DNA from: Myotis daubentonii
Lineage: Eukaryota > Chordata > Mammalia > Chiroptera > Vespertilionidae
DNA length: 64,000 bases
Reading direction: 5' to 3'
NCBI RefSeq assembly: GCF_963259705.1
Contig: NC_081846.1
Location: 89,230,641-89,294,640 of the forward strand
Part shown: positions 24,704-36,669 of the stretch, piece by piece
How the letters are laid out: the number at the start of each line of letters is the position of its first letter
Position numbering within the stretch: position 1 is the stretch's first letter
The notes under the pieces: model-generated
Told to the model about the DNA's origin: nothing
The model's input: the letters and a program-made list of their open reading frames with translations, nothing else
The model's database searches: none
Translations under genes and position numbers: made by a program

Positions 24704-26645
24704 ATAAGGTGTCATTATTTAATTATTTACTGTATTATTTGGACTAGAAAACTCAGATTGGTTGTAAAGAATCTTTGAACTTAGAAGCCTCATTAAGACT
24801 TTCCACTTGCCCAGGAGTACAAATATCTCTGTGCAGTGGGGTCAGGTGACCAGATAAGTGTATGCACCAGCATTCTGGAGCAAGCTGTTGGGTTCTTTGG
24901 AACAACAAGTCAGTCTGAACTAAAACAGACTGGTATGTGTTTCAAGCCAAGGTCCTTGGACAGAGAAGTAAGAACCAGAAGAGACAGAAACTCAAAACAG
25001 ACAATCATTATGAAGACACTTGTGGGCCATTAACTAGGAGACAAAAACCAAGGAAGTGGGCAAGATGGAAGCAAGTGTAGAAAGTCAGTGAGTCAAGCAG
25101 AGTGACTCAGGGCAGGAAGGACCAGAGCACACCCCTCATTTGTTGGTGCACATGCCCTACTGTTTGGGGAAAGTGTGAGGCCAGAGTAAGAGCTCTGATT
25201 TACAGATAAGATTCACCACTGAAATTCTGTTACAGAGAATAAGACCTCTCTTTACTTGTTCAAAGGCCATTGCAAAATCATTTTCCACCAATGTTCAGTG
25301 GGCTTTGGATCTAGTATAGTATTACTACACCCATTTCTCTCTAGAATTCAGTCTGCCATGCCTTGGATGAAATGAAGGAAGTGAGTACCTTTTCAAGAGA
25401 CTGTAGCTGATATCATAGGTGAATGACAGTAGGAAGAAAGTTCCTTGGTATATTTAAAAATATGTATATTTTTACTCACTACCAATGGGATTCATACCAT
25501 TGTAATTAGCCAGTTATTAATTATGAGAGAAAAGCAAAGGGAAGTCCAGACATTGCAGGCATGCCATTTGGGCAGCTTCACCAGGAAGCTGTAGCTTTTC
25601 ACTCCCCAGGGAACCACCAGCTTATTCCCTGCAAAACACGGGAGAAAGGGATCCAACAAAGGGAAGATAGACACATGCCTAGTGAAGTTGGGGTGGCATT
25701 GGAAAGGTATTTGCCTATCAGTCTAACCTGGGAATAGAGATGGTAGGCCAGAATGGGAGCAGCTACTGCAAGCACACGGAAATTTAGGGACACATAATTT
25801 CCTAAACAAAGGAGTTCTCCCTCTTGTGTGCTTGGCTCATGGGGCTCTCTTGCTTTGCCCCTGCCTATGTTTCCTCCACAGCCATGTGGCCCTGCAGACG
25901 CAATGGACTGGTGGACTGCAGTGGGGAAACACAGAGTAAGTAGCCTGGTGCTGGACTGGACTATGCAGACATGGAATGGAAACTCTGGCCACTGGCTCTG
26001 ATTTTAGCTCCACCCAAGTCCCAGTGACACATCTTCTATGACTGTGCAATGGGAAATGGGACTTTGAAAACTCAGGAATATAATGCCATACAAGGAAAAA
26101 ACACTCATTCTCCTGTGTGAGTCTCAGAATATCCCTTTTATCAGTATATCACAAGAATTCCATCCCCACTAGCAACCGGGGGAGGCAAGGACCTCCCCCC
26201 TCTTTTAAAAGGATCGCATGAATCAATCACTGGAAAGAATATCAAAGATGAAAATGGTACTTTGAATCTTTAGCATTTGGAGAAGGATTTTTAGCTTCCA
26301 AGAATTTTAAATGCCATTTATTTTTGTTTTTTCTATACTGCAGTGCAAATCTAAAAGATCCTTGTTTATGTTTTTAAGGACTTGTGCTAATTTTTCCTAA
26401 TCAGAGAAGAAAGCAATGGTATCTGCTTGATTCATGTCAGTGTAGGGGATTATAAGAGTTAATGCCAGCCACACTCACTTTCCCTAAATAAATGGGGACT
26501 CTGCACTCAAGATGGAAGCACATTTTTCTGTCCACATTTGCCACAAAATTTATAACTCTTTATAGAATGAATCTGCACTGGGCCTGAAAAAATATGCAAT
26601 TCATGCTTCTCTTCCCTCAGAAGAAGAAACTGAGGGATCCTGAGT
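24704..26645. other. No recognisable gene
   Basis: Short frames on both strands (25492-26049) have no recognised product. No repeat family identified with confidence. Confidence 0.4.
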
Positions 26646-26649
26646 TTGC

Positions 26650-26885
26650 ATCATACAAACTCTGGATCTGGAATCAGAAGATTTGGGGCATAAATCCAAC
26701 CATGCAAGTCACAAGCTCTGTGATCACAGACAAGTAATTTGTTATCTCTGAGCCTCAACTTCAACCCATAAGAAGGGGAAAGTATGTCAAACCTCAGATG
26801 ACTTTTGTGAGAAAGAAATAAAATGACAGGAAGGTGAAATCTCCACTGTGGTCTGCAGCACATGGAAGGTACCTTAGTGTCTACT
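26650..26885 (+). mobile_element. MIR SINE, near full length
   Basis: Starts with GGATCTGGAATCAGAAGATT, then TGTGATCACAGACAAGTAAT, CTCTGAGCCTCAACTTC and a decayed core. Ancient. Confidence 0.7.
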
Positions 26886-27055
26886 TTATTCCCAAGATGC
26901 AGAAGCTTACTTCTTGGAACCTGTCCCATCTTGTCACACCCTTCGTAAAGCCTTGCCCTACTTCCCCTGAAAACCGTTAAATCATACCCCTCACTTCTAA
27001 TATTTACTCATTCTGATGTCTAAATGCTAGAATCTTATTTTACATCTTATGCCAG

Positions 27056-27514
27056 TGTTAGTTTCCCATGGCTGCCATAACATACTAAATTTAGTGGCCT
27101 AATCCGACTCACATTTATTCACTCACAGTTCTGGAGGCCAGAAGTCTCAATCAAGATATGAGCAGGGCTGCCTTCTCTCCAGAGGCTCTGGAGGAGAAAA
27201 TGTCCCTAGTTTCTTTCAGCTTTTGGTGGCTGCTACGATTCCTTGGCTTGTGACTACATCCCACCATTCTCTTGCCTTTGAGGTCATATTGCCGCCTCCT
27301 CTGAGTGTGTGTGCTTAATCCACCACTCTCTCTCACTCAGAAGAACATCAGTGATGGCATTTAGTGCCCACTGGATAATCCAAGGTAGTCTACTCATCTC
27401 TGGATTATTTACTTAATTATACATGCCAAGACCCCTTTTCCAAATAAAGTAACATTGACAGGTTCCTGATATTAGGATGTGGACATATCTTTGGCAGCTA
27501 TTATCAGCCTAGCA
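27056..27514 (-). mobile_element. MaLR-type (MLT1-like) LTR, reverse
   Basis: The rc of the same LTR type as at 16.4 kb: TGTTAGTTTCCCATGGCTGC, then ACAGTTCTGGAGGCCAGAAG, CTTAATTATACATGCCAAGA and CCAAATAAAGTAACATTGAC. Ends TG...CA. Solo. Confidence 0.75.
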
Positions 27515-27625
27515 TTGTGTTCTAGGGAGAATTTAAGATTATTTATTTAGTTACTGGGAAAAATTGAGCATTGTGTATGTTTATATTTTAAGCTAAGTTA
27601 TAGAATAAAAAATAATCTTACTGAT

Positions 27626-27836
27626 GGCCTGGCCGGTGTGGCTCAGTGGTTGAGTGTCAACCTATGAACCAGGAGATCATGGTTTGATTCCCATTCAGGG
27701 CACATGCCCGGGTTGCTGACTTGATCCCCAAAGTAGGACCTGTAGGAGGCAGCCAATCAACGATTCTCTCTCATCCTCTCCCTATCTCTGTCTCCCTCTC
27801 CCTTCCTCTTTGAAATCAATACAAATATATTTTAAA
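27626..27836 (+). mobile_element. Ves SINE
   Basis: Forward head GGCCTGGCCGGTGTGGCTCA, tRNA-like B-box region GGTTTGATTCCCATTC, then a TC-rich run and an A-rich tail. Flanks AATAATCTTACTGATG and AATATTCACTGATG form a gapped target duplication. Confidence 0.92.
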
Positions 27837-27844
27837 AAATATTC

Positions 27845-28689
27845 ACTGATGATTTGTCTATCTGCTGTGACTGTACCAACACACTCTTACCTCTGTGTTC
27901 TCAACTCCAACTTCAGGTACCAACTTCAGTTATTTTGGATACATTTGTTACATTCCATTTTGAGTTGAAATGGCTGGAAGTGACTCAGACAGACTCCTTC
28001 AAGATAGGATCAAAACTGTTAACTAGAAGGCACTCACAGAAAGGATACGAGCTGGATAGGATTGTAACAAGAGTGAAGGCCCTAGATATCAAATCATTTA
28101 GGTCAAATGGAGGAGGGTTCCCCTATTGCTGAGAACAGAATATAAATTCCTGAACAATGTTTAATAAGTGTTCCTCCCACAAAAAGTTTGAAGATTGCTA
28201 CATGTGCATACTTTCCTATTAAAGTGCTAGAGTATTATTATAAAGAAACACTGAGCATGTGCTGCTCACACAGAAAGCCAGCAACTCTAGGACACAATAT
28301 GTGTAGATAAATAGGTAACTGTGAGATGAGAGAATTTAGCCGGGGTTTTTATGCAACATTTTAATCATTCAATTTACTGATATATACTCCCGAAGATTTT
28401 CCCCAGGGTGAGTGTTTCATTATCCAATGTAGATTATTTCTGTTTAATTGAAACTGTGATTGCCATTGCATCCAATTAGAAATCCATATTAGAGAGGGAT
28501 TGCTACTACTGGTCATTTGTACCCAACCATTGTCTGCTTGATGCTGTTGAAGAGTAAACAAACTCTTCCCCATGCCCCAGTTAGGAGAAGTGTGCCTGTG
28601 GTGTAGGAAGACTGACAGAGGGGCCCTGGAGTTGATCTGACTGGGCATGGGCACAAATTTGTCACTCCGCCATTCCAAATGCAGTCTCA
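27845..28689. other. No recognisable gene or repeat
   Basis: A 105-codon minus frame (28361-28678) has no recognised domain; treated as chance. Confidence 0.4.
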
Positions 28690-28870
28690 GGTGTCAGAGC
28701 TAGGTTTTGGGACTTTGGCCTAAGTCAAACCTGTTTGAGTCTTTGTCCAATTCCTTATTGGCTATGTGACTTTCCTAATATCTCTGAGCCCCAGTTTTAG
28801 CATCTATAAAAATAGGACAAAATTGTACTAATACCTTGACTTCATGAAATAATGAGAAAATCCCCAGGAA
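28690..28870 (+). mobile_element. MIR SINE remnant
   Basis: CTATGTGACTTTCCTAATAT followed by CTCTGAGCCCCAGTTTTAGC and CATCTATAAAAATAGGAC is the MIR core in plus orientation. Confidence 0.75.
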
Positions 28871-29139
28871 AAAAAAAAATGCCTGTCCATGATTTTCTAC
28901 CTACTTTCATTGCTGCTTCCTTCTTACTATATCTTTGTGTTGACACTGAACCACTGTTTGAAATATAGTGTTTTCTTTATTGTATTTATAACTATTTTCC
29001 CCATATTTGAATCCTTTCAATATTGACCTGCCTTCTAAACTCCCCTGTTCCTTCCATGCAATAAGTAATAAACTTCTCAAGACTATTGAGAACATTCTCA
29101 TATAATGGTATTAAGGAAGAAAGAGAATATAAATAAAAT

Positions 29140-29250
29140 CGCTACTAATTATTAAATCCTTACTATGTGCCAAATATTGAGCTGTTTTATCTAATTGTCT
29201 TATTTAATTTTAATAGACTTAAAAATTGGAATCTAAAGAGATTAGAAAAA
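29140..29250 (+). mobile_element. MIR-like remnant
   Basis: TTAAATCCTTACTATGTGCC, then ATTGAGCTGTTTTATC, matches the MIR-type opening; short and decayed. Confidence 0.5.
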
Positions 29251-29365
29251 ATTGCTATGTTAAAATGTATGATGTTATGATTAACAAAATAAAGTATACA
29301 ATGTTTACTCAGAATTAAAATATGGATGAAATAAAAAATGAATAAATAAAACTATTATCTTAGAT

Positions 29366-29599
29366 CAGTGATGGTGAACCTATGACATGTGTGTCAGAGG
29401 TGACACACGAACTCATTTTTTGGTTGATTTTTCTTTGTTATATTGCATTTAAGTATATAAAATAAATATCAAAAATATAAGACTTTGTTTTACTATGGTT
29501 GCAAATATCAAAAATTTTCTATATGTGACATGGCACCAGAGTTAAGTTACGGTTTTTCAAAATGCTGACACGCCGAGCTCAAAAGGTTCGCCATCACTG
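29366..29599 (+). mobile_element. nhAT element, copy 3
   Basis: 234-bp element with family termini and a perfect 8-bp target duplication TCTTAGAT (29358-29365 and 29600-29607). Same orientation as copy 2. No coding capacity. Confidence 0.95.
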
Positions 29600-29607
29600 T
29601 CTTAGAT

Positions 29608-30081
29608 TATTTTATTGATACTTCTTGTAAAACCAATTTGACTATTACATTAAAATGTTTTTGTCATAATGTCAGTTAAAATTATTTGTAATTAAAATTA
29701 CTAGACTGTTTAGAAAAGAGTTTTTAGAATAAACATATTTTGAGAACTCTGGAGAGCTTTTTAAGAGGTAAGTCGCAAATCATGCTGATTGATAAAATAG
29801 CATCTGAAATGCCAATTTTGATTTTATTGTTGAGTCAAGAATAAGGTTACTGAATATTAATAAAAGGAGGGGGGGGACATTAAAAATGCTATAAAAAGTA
29901 GAAAAGGGGGGCATAATTGAAGGAATAAGCATGTAGAAATTTGCCAAGGTATAGAATCCTGGGTATAGAGGATAGAAGATGCATCTATTCAGGTTTGTTT
30001 AATTGCTTTGAAATTATGTCAAGGTATGTAGAATCTGGCCCATGATAGAGACTCAGGTACATTTGAAGTAACTGGAAAATG
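29608..30081. other. AT-rich DNA, nothing recognised
   Basis: Low-complexity AT-rich sequence with a short G run at 29868-29876. No gene or repeat identified. Confidence 0.4.
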
Positions 30082-30106
30082 TTGATTAGGAGCCCTTTTC
30101 TCAAAG

Positions 30107-30566
30107 ATGGCACCAAAAGTAAACAAGCTAGCCCCCGCCCCTCCCAAAGCTTAAGCCAAATAAAAGGTGTTGAGGGCAAAGAAAGCAGTGCTGAAAGGTG
30201 TTCACCGCCATAAAAAATAAATCAGTAAAAGAAGAAGATCTGCACGCCTCCCACCTCCCCATGCTGAAGGCACTGCAGCTCCCAAGGCAGCCTAAATATC
30301 CTCCAAAGAACACCCCCAGGGGAAACAAACGTGACCACCCCTGACGATGGAGTCAGCCATGAAGAAGATAGAAGACAGCAATACCTGTGTGTTCCCTGTG
30401 GACAAGCCCAGCAACCACCAGGTCAAATGGGTTTGAAGAAGTGCTATGACATTGACGTGGCCAAGGTCAATACCCTGATTAGGCCTGATGGAGAGAGGAG
30501 GCATATGTTCAACTGGCTCCCCACTATGATGCTTTGGATGTTGTAAACAAAATTGGAATCCTCTAA
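30107..30566 (+). pseudogene. RPL23A: RPL23A processed pseudogene (ribosomal protein uL23)
   Basis: The plus strand matches the mRNA of ribosomal protein L23a, a large-subunit (60S) protein, with no introns. The ATG at 30107 opens MAPKV, and recognisable blocks follow in shifting frames: [35 protein letters not shown], and NKIGIL before the TAA at 30564-30566. In-frame stops at about codons 16 and 19 and several indels (460 bp here against about 471 for a full ORF) disable it. A short 3'UTR and A-rich tail run to about 30622. The flanks TTGATTAGGA (30082-30091) and TTGATTAAGA (30623-30632), 9 of 10, are a target duplication, so L1 machinery made it. It has no promoter and is expected to be silent. 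Identification is from memory of the protein. Confidence 0.92.
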
Positions 30567-30879
30567 ATTGAGTGGCCTGGATAGTTCTAAATATAAAAAT
30601 TTTACACTTTAAAAAATATATATTGATTAAGAAAAATGGCATTCTATGCTTTACTTTTTTACGGAGTAAATTCTTACTCAGAGGGATTGTTAGAAGGCAC
30701 TGGCTGTTCAATAAGTAGTCCCAATTATAGAGCCACAGCCTGTGATATATGGCCAATTCCTCAATACTGCTACAGAGTAAATAAATTATGGGTAGCAGAA
30801 TACAAAAAGTCATTCCTTATTGAAATTCTTAGAAATGTGTAATTCTTAGGACAGATTCCAGAAATTCCAATATAGAAGA

Positions 30880-31115
30880 GCAAAGCTCACACTACTTGGT
30901 GTGACCTGGCCCCGCCCAGCAGCATGCCAGTCTCCTGGGAGTTTGCTAGAAAAATAAAATCTCAGGCCCCACCTGAGATCTACTGAATCTCAGCCTCCAT
31001 TTATAAAAGCCTCCTAGGTAATTCCCATGAATATGAACATCTGAAAAACACCAGTAAAGGTGTTTATTAAATAATCTCCAGGTGTTTTTAAACTTCAGCC
31101 CTGTTTTAAACCACT
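30880..31115 (-). mobile_element. MER5-type ancient hAT remnant
   Basis: CTCAGGCCCCACCTGAGATC then CTACTGAATCTCAG and a closing TTTTAAACCACTG resemble the old MER5/Charlie hAT family. Terminal duplications are not visible. Confidence 0.55.
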
Positions 31116-31214
31116 GATCAAGAATATGTCCAAATCAATGGAGTGAGAACAAAAATCACCACCACCTCCTCCTGCCTTGCCAGTACAACAAATATTTCAG
31201 TAAACATGTTTTCA

Positions 31215-31653
31215 TCTATACTAATAAAAAGGTAATGTGTTAATTCGACCAGATAGGCCTGACATCTTCTGGACATCCTTCTGGACATATTTCTGGACAA
31301 AGCTATGGTGGTGGGGGCCGAGACAGAGGCAATTACAGGCGATCAGGCCAGCAGGGGGGATCAGGTGAGCAGGGGAGAGTGGTTAGGGGCAATCAGGCAG
31401 GCAGCGGAGTGATTAGGGGTGATCAGGCAGGCAGGTGAGTGGTTGGGGCTGTCAAGTAGGCAGGCAAGAAGTTGGGGGCAATTGGGCAGGCAGGCAGGCA
31501 GGCCAGTGGATAGAAACCAGTGGTCCTAGATTGAAGAGTGATGTCTGACTAAACTGGCAGTTGGACATCCTCCAAGGGGTCCCAGGTTGTGAGAGGGTGC
31601 AAACCAGGCTGAGGGGTCCCCCTATGCACAAATTCTGTGCACCAGGCCACTAG
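31215..31653 (+). mobile_element. Complete HeliBat-type Helitron
   Basis: Starts A|TCTATACTAATAAAA and ends CTAG|T, i.e. inserted between A and T with no duplication. A hairpin-capable TGCACAAATTCTGTGCA lies at 31625-31641, just upstream of CTAG, as in Helitron 3' ends. The interior (31330-31510) is a GGCA-rich array of repeats around GATCAGGCAGGCAGGTGAG. Non-autonomous. Confidence 0.93.
31330..31510 (+). repeat. GGCA-rich minisatellite inside HeliBat
   Basis: Imperfect units of about 30-35 bp with GATCAGGCAGGCAG-like cores followed by GGTTGGGGC-like linkers. Confidence 0.75.
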
Positions 31654-32015
31654 TTTAATATAACATCCATAGTGAGCACCTAATTTAATTAGAACCATGG
31701 TTGTCTCAGATAATAATAATAAAGAAACATTTTCTCCTCTTAAAAGGATATAAATCTGCAAGTGGAAGAGAGATTTTCAAAGTTGACAACAAAGCGCCAG
31801 ACATCACACAGGTGTGAAAGCTTTACTTAAAAGCAAAGTAAGTTATTTCTACTTGGAGCCTATGGAACCCTTAGTAAACTAACCTGATGATTAACAAATC
31901 TGGACCAATGAGGTGTTCACAGGTCAGGTACAGGCATGAGAGCCACAGCGGCCTGGCATGGCTGAGAACTGTCAACACATGGAAGATCCAGGGGGAGGCA
32001 CATATGAGACTGGAA

Positions 32016-32233
32016 CAGTGATGGCGAACCTATAACACGCAAACTCATTTTTTTTGGTGGATTTTTCTTTGTTAAATGGCATTTAAATATATAAAATAAA
32101 TATCAAAAATATAAGTCTTTGTTTTACTATGGTTGCAAATATCAAAAAATTTCTATATGTGACATGGCAACAGAGTTAAGCTAGGGTTTTTCAAAATGCT
32201 GACATGCCGAGCTCAAAAGGTTCGCCATCACTG
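32016..32233 (+). mobile_element. nhAT element, copy 4 (internal deletion)
   Basis: Perfect target duplication GACTGGAA (32008-32015 and 32234-32241). Missing the GTGTCAGAGGTGACACG-like part near the left end, so it is about 218 bp instead of about 233. Confidence 0.94.
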
Positions 32234-32443
32234 GACTGGAAAGACCACCAGGCTCTCACCAACAGTACAGCCTCTACCCATAGTCCAGGGGACTGGAGAG
32301 TGAAGGGGCTGTGAAGTCACAGAATGAAAAATGCACAGACAGGCTTCTTAGAGAGCCAATAACCAACCGATACACCCTCAACTATGTTCTCAAGGGTCCC
32401 TAGATGTAAAGAGGATGAAACAAAAAGGAGGGATAATCTAGGT

Positions 32444-32678
32444 CAGTGATGACAAACCTTTTGAGCTCGGCGTGTCAGCATTTTGAAAAACCCTAACTTA
32501 ACTCTGGTGCTGTGTCACATATAGAAAATTTTTGATATTTGCAACCATAGTAAAACAAAGATTTATATTTTTGATATTTATTTTATATATTTAAATGCCA
32601 TTTAATAAAGAAAAATCAACCAAAAAAATGACTTTGCATGTCACCTCTGACACACGTGTCATAGGTTCACCATCACTG
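32444..32678 (-). mobile_element. nhAT element, copy 5 (opposite orientation)
   Basis: Starts with the ...CTTTTGAGC end, so it is inverted relative to copy 4, 210 bp away. Target duplication ATCTAGGT (32436-32443) and ATCTAGGC (32679-32686), 7 of 8. Confidence 0.93.
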
Positions 32679-32725
32679 ATCTAGGCTGAGATAGCAGCAC
32701 ACTTGAAGGTTTAGAGATGAAATAA

Positions 32726-32730
<5 letters not shown>

Positions 32731-32775
<45 letters not shown>
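32731..32775 (+). repeat. (TC)n microsatellite
   Basis: About 22 pure TC units with no recognisable SINE body next to it. Confidence 0.95.
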
Positions 32776-32776
<1 letters not shown>

Positions 32777-33528
32777 CTTTCTTTTAGGGAAAGCCAGCAC
32801 TTTCCAGTGTTTCTAGTAGGCTGTGAGGTAGGAGAGGCAGATATGAATCTGCAAGTTAGGAAGCATGCAGAATGCGTAGCACCTTAAATATCATGCAGGG
32901 GAGCTTAGATTATATTGTTGGTCAGGGCAACACCTCCAAACGACGTTAAGTAGAAAGCCACTGTGGTCATATTTGAAATGTCAGCCTTGTTAAGAAAGAA
33001 GTGAAGAGTAGCAAGTGGCACGTAAATGTCAGATGGGAGGTGGTCTCAATAGTCCAGGTAGGAGATGAGGAGAATTGAACCATGGAGGTAAGTATAAGAA
33101 GCAGACAAATAAAACTCAATATTGAACTCTCAAAGTCTTTACTTAGAGATGTTTTTTCCTGTCTCATGTAATTCTCAGGAGGTTGGTTATCGCATTTCCA
33201 GGTTTATGGAATAATTTAGTAGAAGCATAAGTTACAATGTAGTGGGGATGCCTTTGTGGTAAATGAGACTGCTTATTGACAGGCTGAATAAAAAAGCAAG
33301 AGGGAAAAGCTAAGAGGAACATCTAATAGGGAGACAGAAAAATCAACTAAACAAGCAGCAGACTCAGGGACTGCAGAGTCATGTCAGTAGTGTCCCAGTT
33401 AGTCTGAGGCACATGTCTGCACAGCTCACTCTATCAACATACATGGCACAGACAAGAATAGCAGATATTCTGAGAACCATAAGAGTGAACTATGTTCACA
33501 AAGGCAGAAGAATGACATTTTCTGCATT
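32776..33528. other. No recognisable gene or repeat
   Basis: A short minus frame at 32967-33167 has no recognised product. Confidence 0.4.
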
Positions 33529-33540
33529 AAGTACATTTTC

Positions 33541-33761
33541 TTTTAAAAAACATTTTTTAACATATTTTTATTGATTTCAGAGAAGGGAGAGGGAGAGACA
33601 GAAACATTAATGATGAGAGAGAATCATTAATCGATTGCCTCCTGCACGCCCCCTACTGGGGATCAAGCCCACAACCTGGGCATATGCCCTGAGTGGGAAT
33701 TGGACCATGACCTCCTAGTTCACAGGTCGATGTTCAACCACTGAGTCACACCAACTGGGCT
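33541..33761 (-). mobile_element. Ves SINE
   Basis: Reverse copy with TTTTTATTGATTTCAGAGA tail and head near ACTGAGTCACACCAACTGGG. Target duplication AAGTACATTTTC (33529-33540) and AAGCTCATTTTC (33762-33773), 10 of 12. Confidence 0.9.
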
Positions 33762-33773
33762 AAGCTCATTTTC

Positions 33774-35560
33774 ATTCAAGAGAATTCAAACTAAAGCTGA
33801 TATGGACACTATAGGTGCCCAGTGAAAGCCAAACAGACCAGTGAGCCCCAGCCTGCTTCACTTCCTTATGGCCCTAATTCTAGAAAAGTGCGCACGATTT
33901 GGGAAGCATTACCCAGAGGTTCTGCTCACTGCTGTCTTTTGAGCTCAGGTAATAGTGTTGAAATGCCACAACAGAGACAATATCCCCCAGTGACCCGAAG
34001 TGATTTGAGATTACAATCACTGTCAATGACAATGCAGACAGAGCAAAGAGGACTGTGTGTCCAGAAAGAGAATGGTCAAATTACAGGGTTTTGGCTTTAG
34101 GGTCAGGAAGTAAAAATGGTTGCCTCGTTTTGTGCTTTCTCACAACACTCGGGGTACTAGTGCCAAGTTAATTTCTAAGTTAGCTGAGTTTTGAGAGGAA
34201 GAACAGGGAAGGTGACTTGGTGAAGCACAGGAACATAGGGGAGGAAGACATTGAGAAAAAGAAATGAAATGTTACAAAAATATTTAAATTGCAATTTTAA
34301 AACACTAATCATGAGAGCAAAATGGTAGAGATAAATTTTAAATCCAAGGACTCATTAGAATGTAAATCTTCCTAAGAAGCAGTCTGGTGAATATGCTGAT
34401 GGCTGACTAAAAAAAATCCCAGAATTATAATAACAGTAACACAAACTAAAAATGTGAGCATCACTGGGTGGGGGCGCACTATTATTGTGTCTGTGAGCTA
34501 ATTAACCGTCTCTTACAAGGAAAATCTCCTCAGCACTTTTGAGAGGTGCAGGAACTGTTGTGCTTGGGGTTAATTAACTTCAATGAAGCCACACAGCTGG
34601 ACAGCGACGGGGCCAGCAGCCTCGCTCCAAAGCACCTTCTCTGAGCAGCTAAGAGATTAGTTTCTAAAAATTAATCACAGCATGTGACAAATACAAGGGG
34701 AAGAAAAGCTCCTGAACTTGATGGCACAATGTCTATGTGAAGCTGAGAAGCATATCCAGTAAATCCGATCAAATCTCTGCTGACAAGCAACCATTATTGG
34801 ATTGAGTCTTCTAAAGAAGATGACTCCACTCCCACATGGTCCTTCTCCAGCTCAGAACCCCTTAAATAGCCGTGCCTTCTTGCAGGATTCAGCACACATC
34901 CTGGACCCAGCTTGTATTCCCTCCACAACCTGCGGTCTATTCAAACTCAAAAGTCTGTGAGTGCATAGTTTCCTTCTCTCCCCACCCTCCTGCAAACCTC
35001 TGCCCCTGCCACAGTGAGCTGCTGTTTCCTCCAGTGCACTGTGTGGGTGCTTCCCAACCACTGCCATAGGCTGGGAGTGCCCTTCTCATGAAAAATAAAT
35101 ATGAATTATTGTTTCCCAAAATTATCATACTGAGCTGAAACCAGGGTGGACACAAACATAATCTAATTTGTAGCATTATTCTAAGAATGGGCTGAGAAGG
35201 TGCCTAGCCCACAAGCGGTGGCTAGTTATTAAAATGATACTGTACATAAATCCTGTGTAACAAAATAAGCAGAGAGTTAAGACTAACCATCCTCTTCCTG
35301 GGCCTACACGGTTGGGTTTTGTTTTTGCATTGATGACATTCAGCACCTCATCACTCTGGCTGATTTTAATTCTGTCACTTGTTCTGGACAGGGCTGATGG
35401 TAGAATTTCTCTAGCTCCCCTAAACACTCTATAACCCATTTCTTGAAGGACTACAATGACCCAGCACAGCACTAAGAACTTCAAGTTTGTAACCTCAGTC
35501 AGCATGCTCAAATATCATACTCTGCATTGTTAATTCCACATTTCTACAGACAGGAATAAA
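33774..35560. other. Unique DNA, no gene supported
   Basis: Overlapping short frames at 34852-35176 on both strands and a 111-codon minus frame at 35176-35511 have no recognised domain. No splice context could be shown. Confidence 0.35.
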
Positions 35561-35569
35561 AAAACAAAA

Positions 35570-35670
35570 CCACACTAAAGTTGAACTATATTAAGTAACT
35601 TCTCCATTGCCACACAATCAGTAAGCAGGAAGGCGAGCCTTCCATTACAGCCTTTCTAACTCTAACACCA
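35570..35670 (+). mobile_element. MIR 3' remnant
   Basis: AAGTAACTTCTCCATTGCCA then CACAATCAGTAAGCAGGAAG resembles the MIR 3' half. Decayed. Confidence 0.55.
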
Positions 35671-36560
35671 TGTTTTCCCAGCAAGTCAGGTTCCTTCATT
35701 GCCACACTACCTGTCACTCATTGTCTATAGCATCAGTAGACCTGGATCACCCATGTTTGATAACAAGGTTCTTTTGAGAAGACAAACTGATTTATGTTCG
35801 AGATTAAACAGAACAGCACCAGGGAAATTATTCCTGATCAAGACCTAATAGCTCTAGTTACTGTTTGTTTGTTTTTTCCCCTGAAGTCCATCTTCCAAAT
35901 CCGATTTGCTGAAGAGTCAAACCCTAAAAGCAATGATCTGAGAATAATGTCGTACAGAGAACCAGGCAAGGGCCCGTTTCCAAGCCTGTTCTCTGTCCAT
36001 GTTTCTTTCTAGTTCAGCTCCTTCTGTGAACGTCATTCAGTCAATATTTCTGGAGGACTCACTCCAGGCCAAGCTGAAGCGGAAGTTCCAAAGGTTAACA
36101 ACGCAGAGCGTCACTGACATAGAGGGCACCTAACAGTCCAGTGAGGACCCGATTAAAGAGTCTACCGCAGTGCAAAATCGGACTCGTGAACACCGTTTCT
36201 GCAGCATGCTTCTCGAAGGAGATGCCACAGTCCGACAAGCGTGCCGCGTGCTCCACGCTATCAGCTCTGCCTTGATGTGTGCTGCGCATATGAGCTCCTC
36301 AGATATCCTGCAGGGAGGGACTCTGCGTTACTTTCTTAGGTCTGGTTTTACAAAAAGCTATGCCTACAGAACATTTTCCTCCCTTGCCACACTCGGTGAA
36401 ATTCTGTGGGAAGATAGTTCCCTCAAGTTCATTTTAGAAAATAGCAGCCTTTACCAGCCTCATAGCCAATATTGCCATCTCTCTCCTCCCTTATCTAAAC
36501 AGTCCTATAAAATTGTCATCATCTTTCTTAAAGAATTGCCAGATCACATAGGTTATGCTC
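35671..36560. other. Unique DNA with a CpG-rich patch
   Basis: About 36080-36320 is richer in CG dinucleotides than the surrounding AT-rich DNA. An uninterrupted 132-codon plus frame (36170-36568) crosses it but has no recognised domain. No core promoter or transcript evidence is visible. Confidence 0.35.
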
Positions 36561-36669
36561 CTTTTTAAAATTTCATGTCAAGTACATACAACAAACAAGG
36601 GTGTACCATTTTACAAAAAATTGTAGTGCCTATCAGGCCTTTTAGATTATTTTTTCTGTCAAAACCACC

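Noticed and set aside
27626..27700. tRNA-like sequence with a B box
   Set aside because: Heads of Ves SINEs are tRNA-derived but do not fold as full tRNAs; not called as tRNA genes.
31330..31510. Regular repeats considered as a CRISPR array
   Set aside because: Units are imperfect and without unique spacers, inside a Helitron in a mammalian genome.
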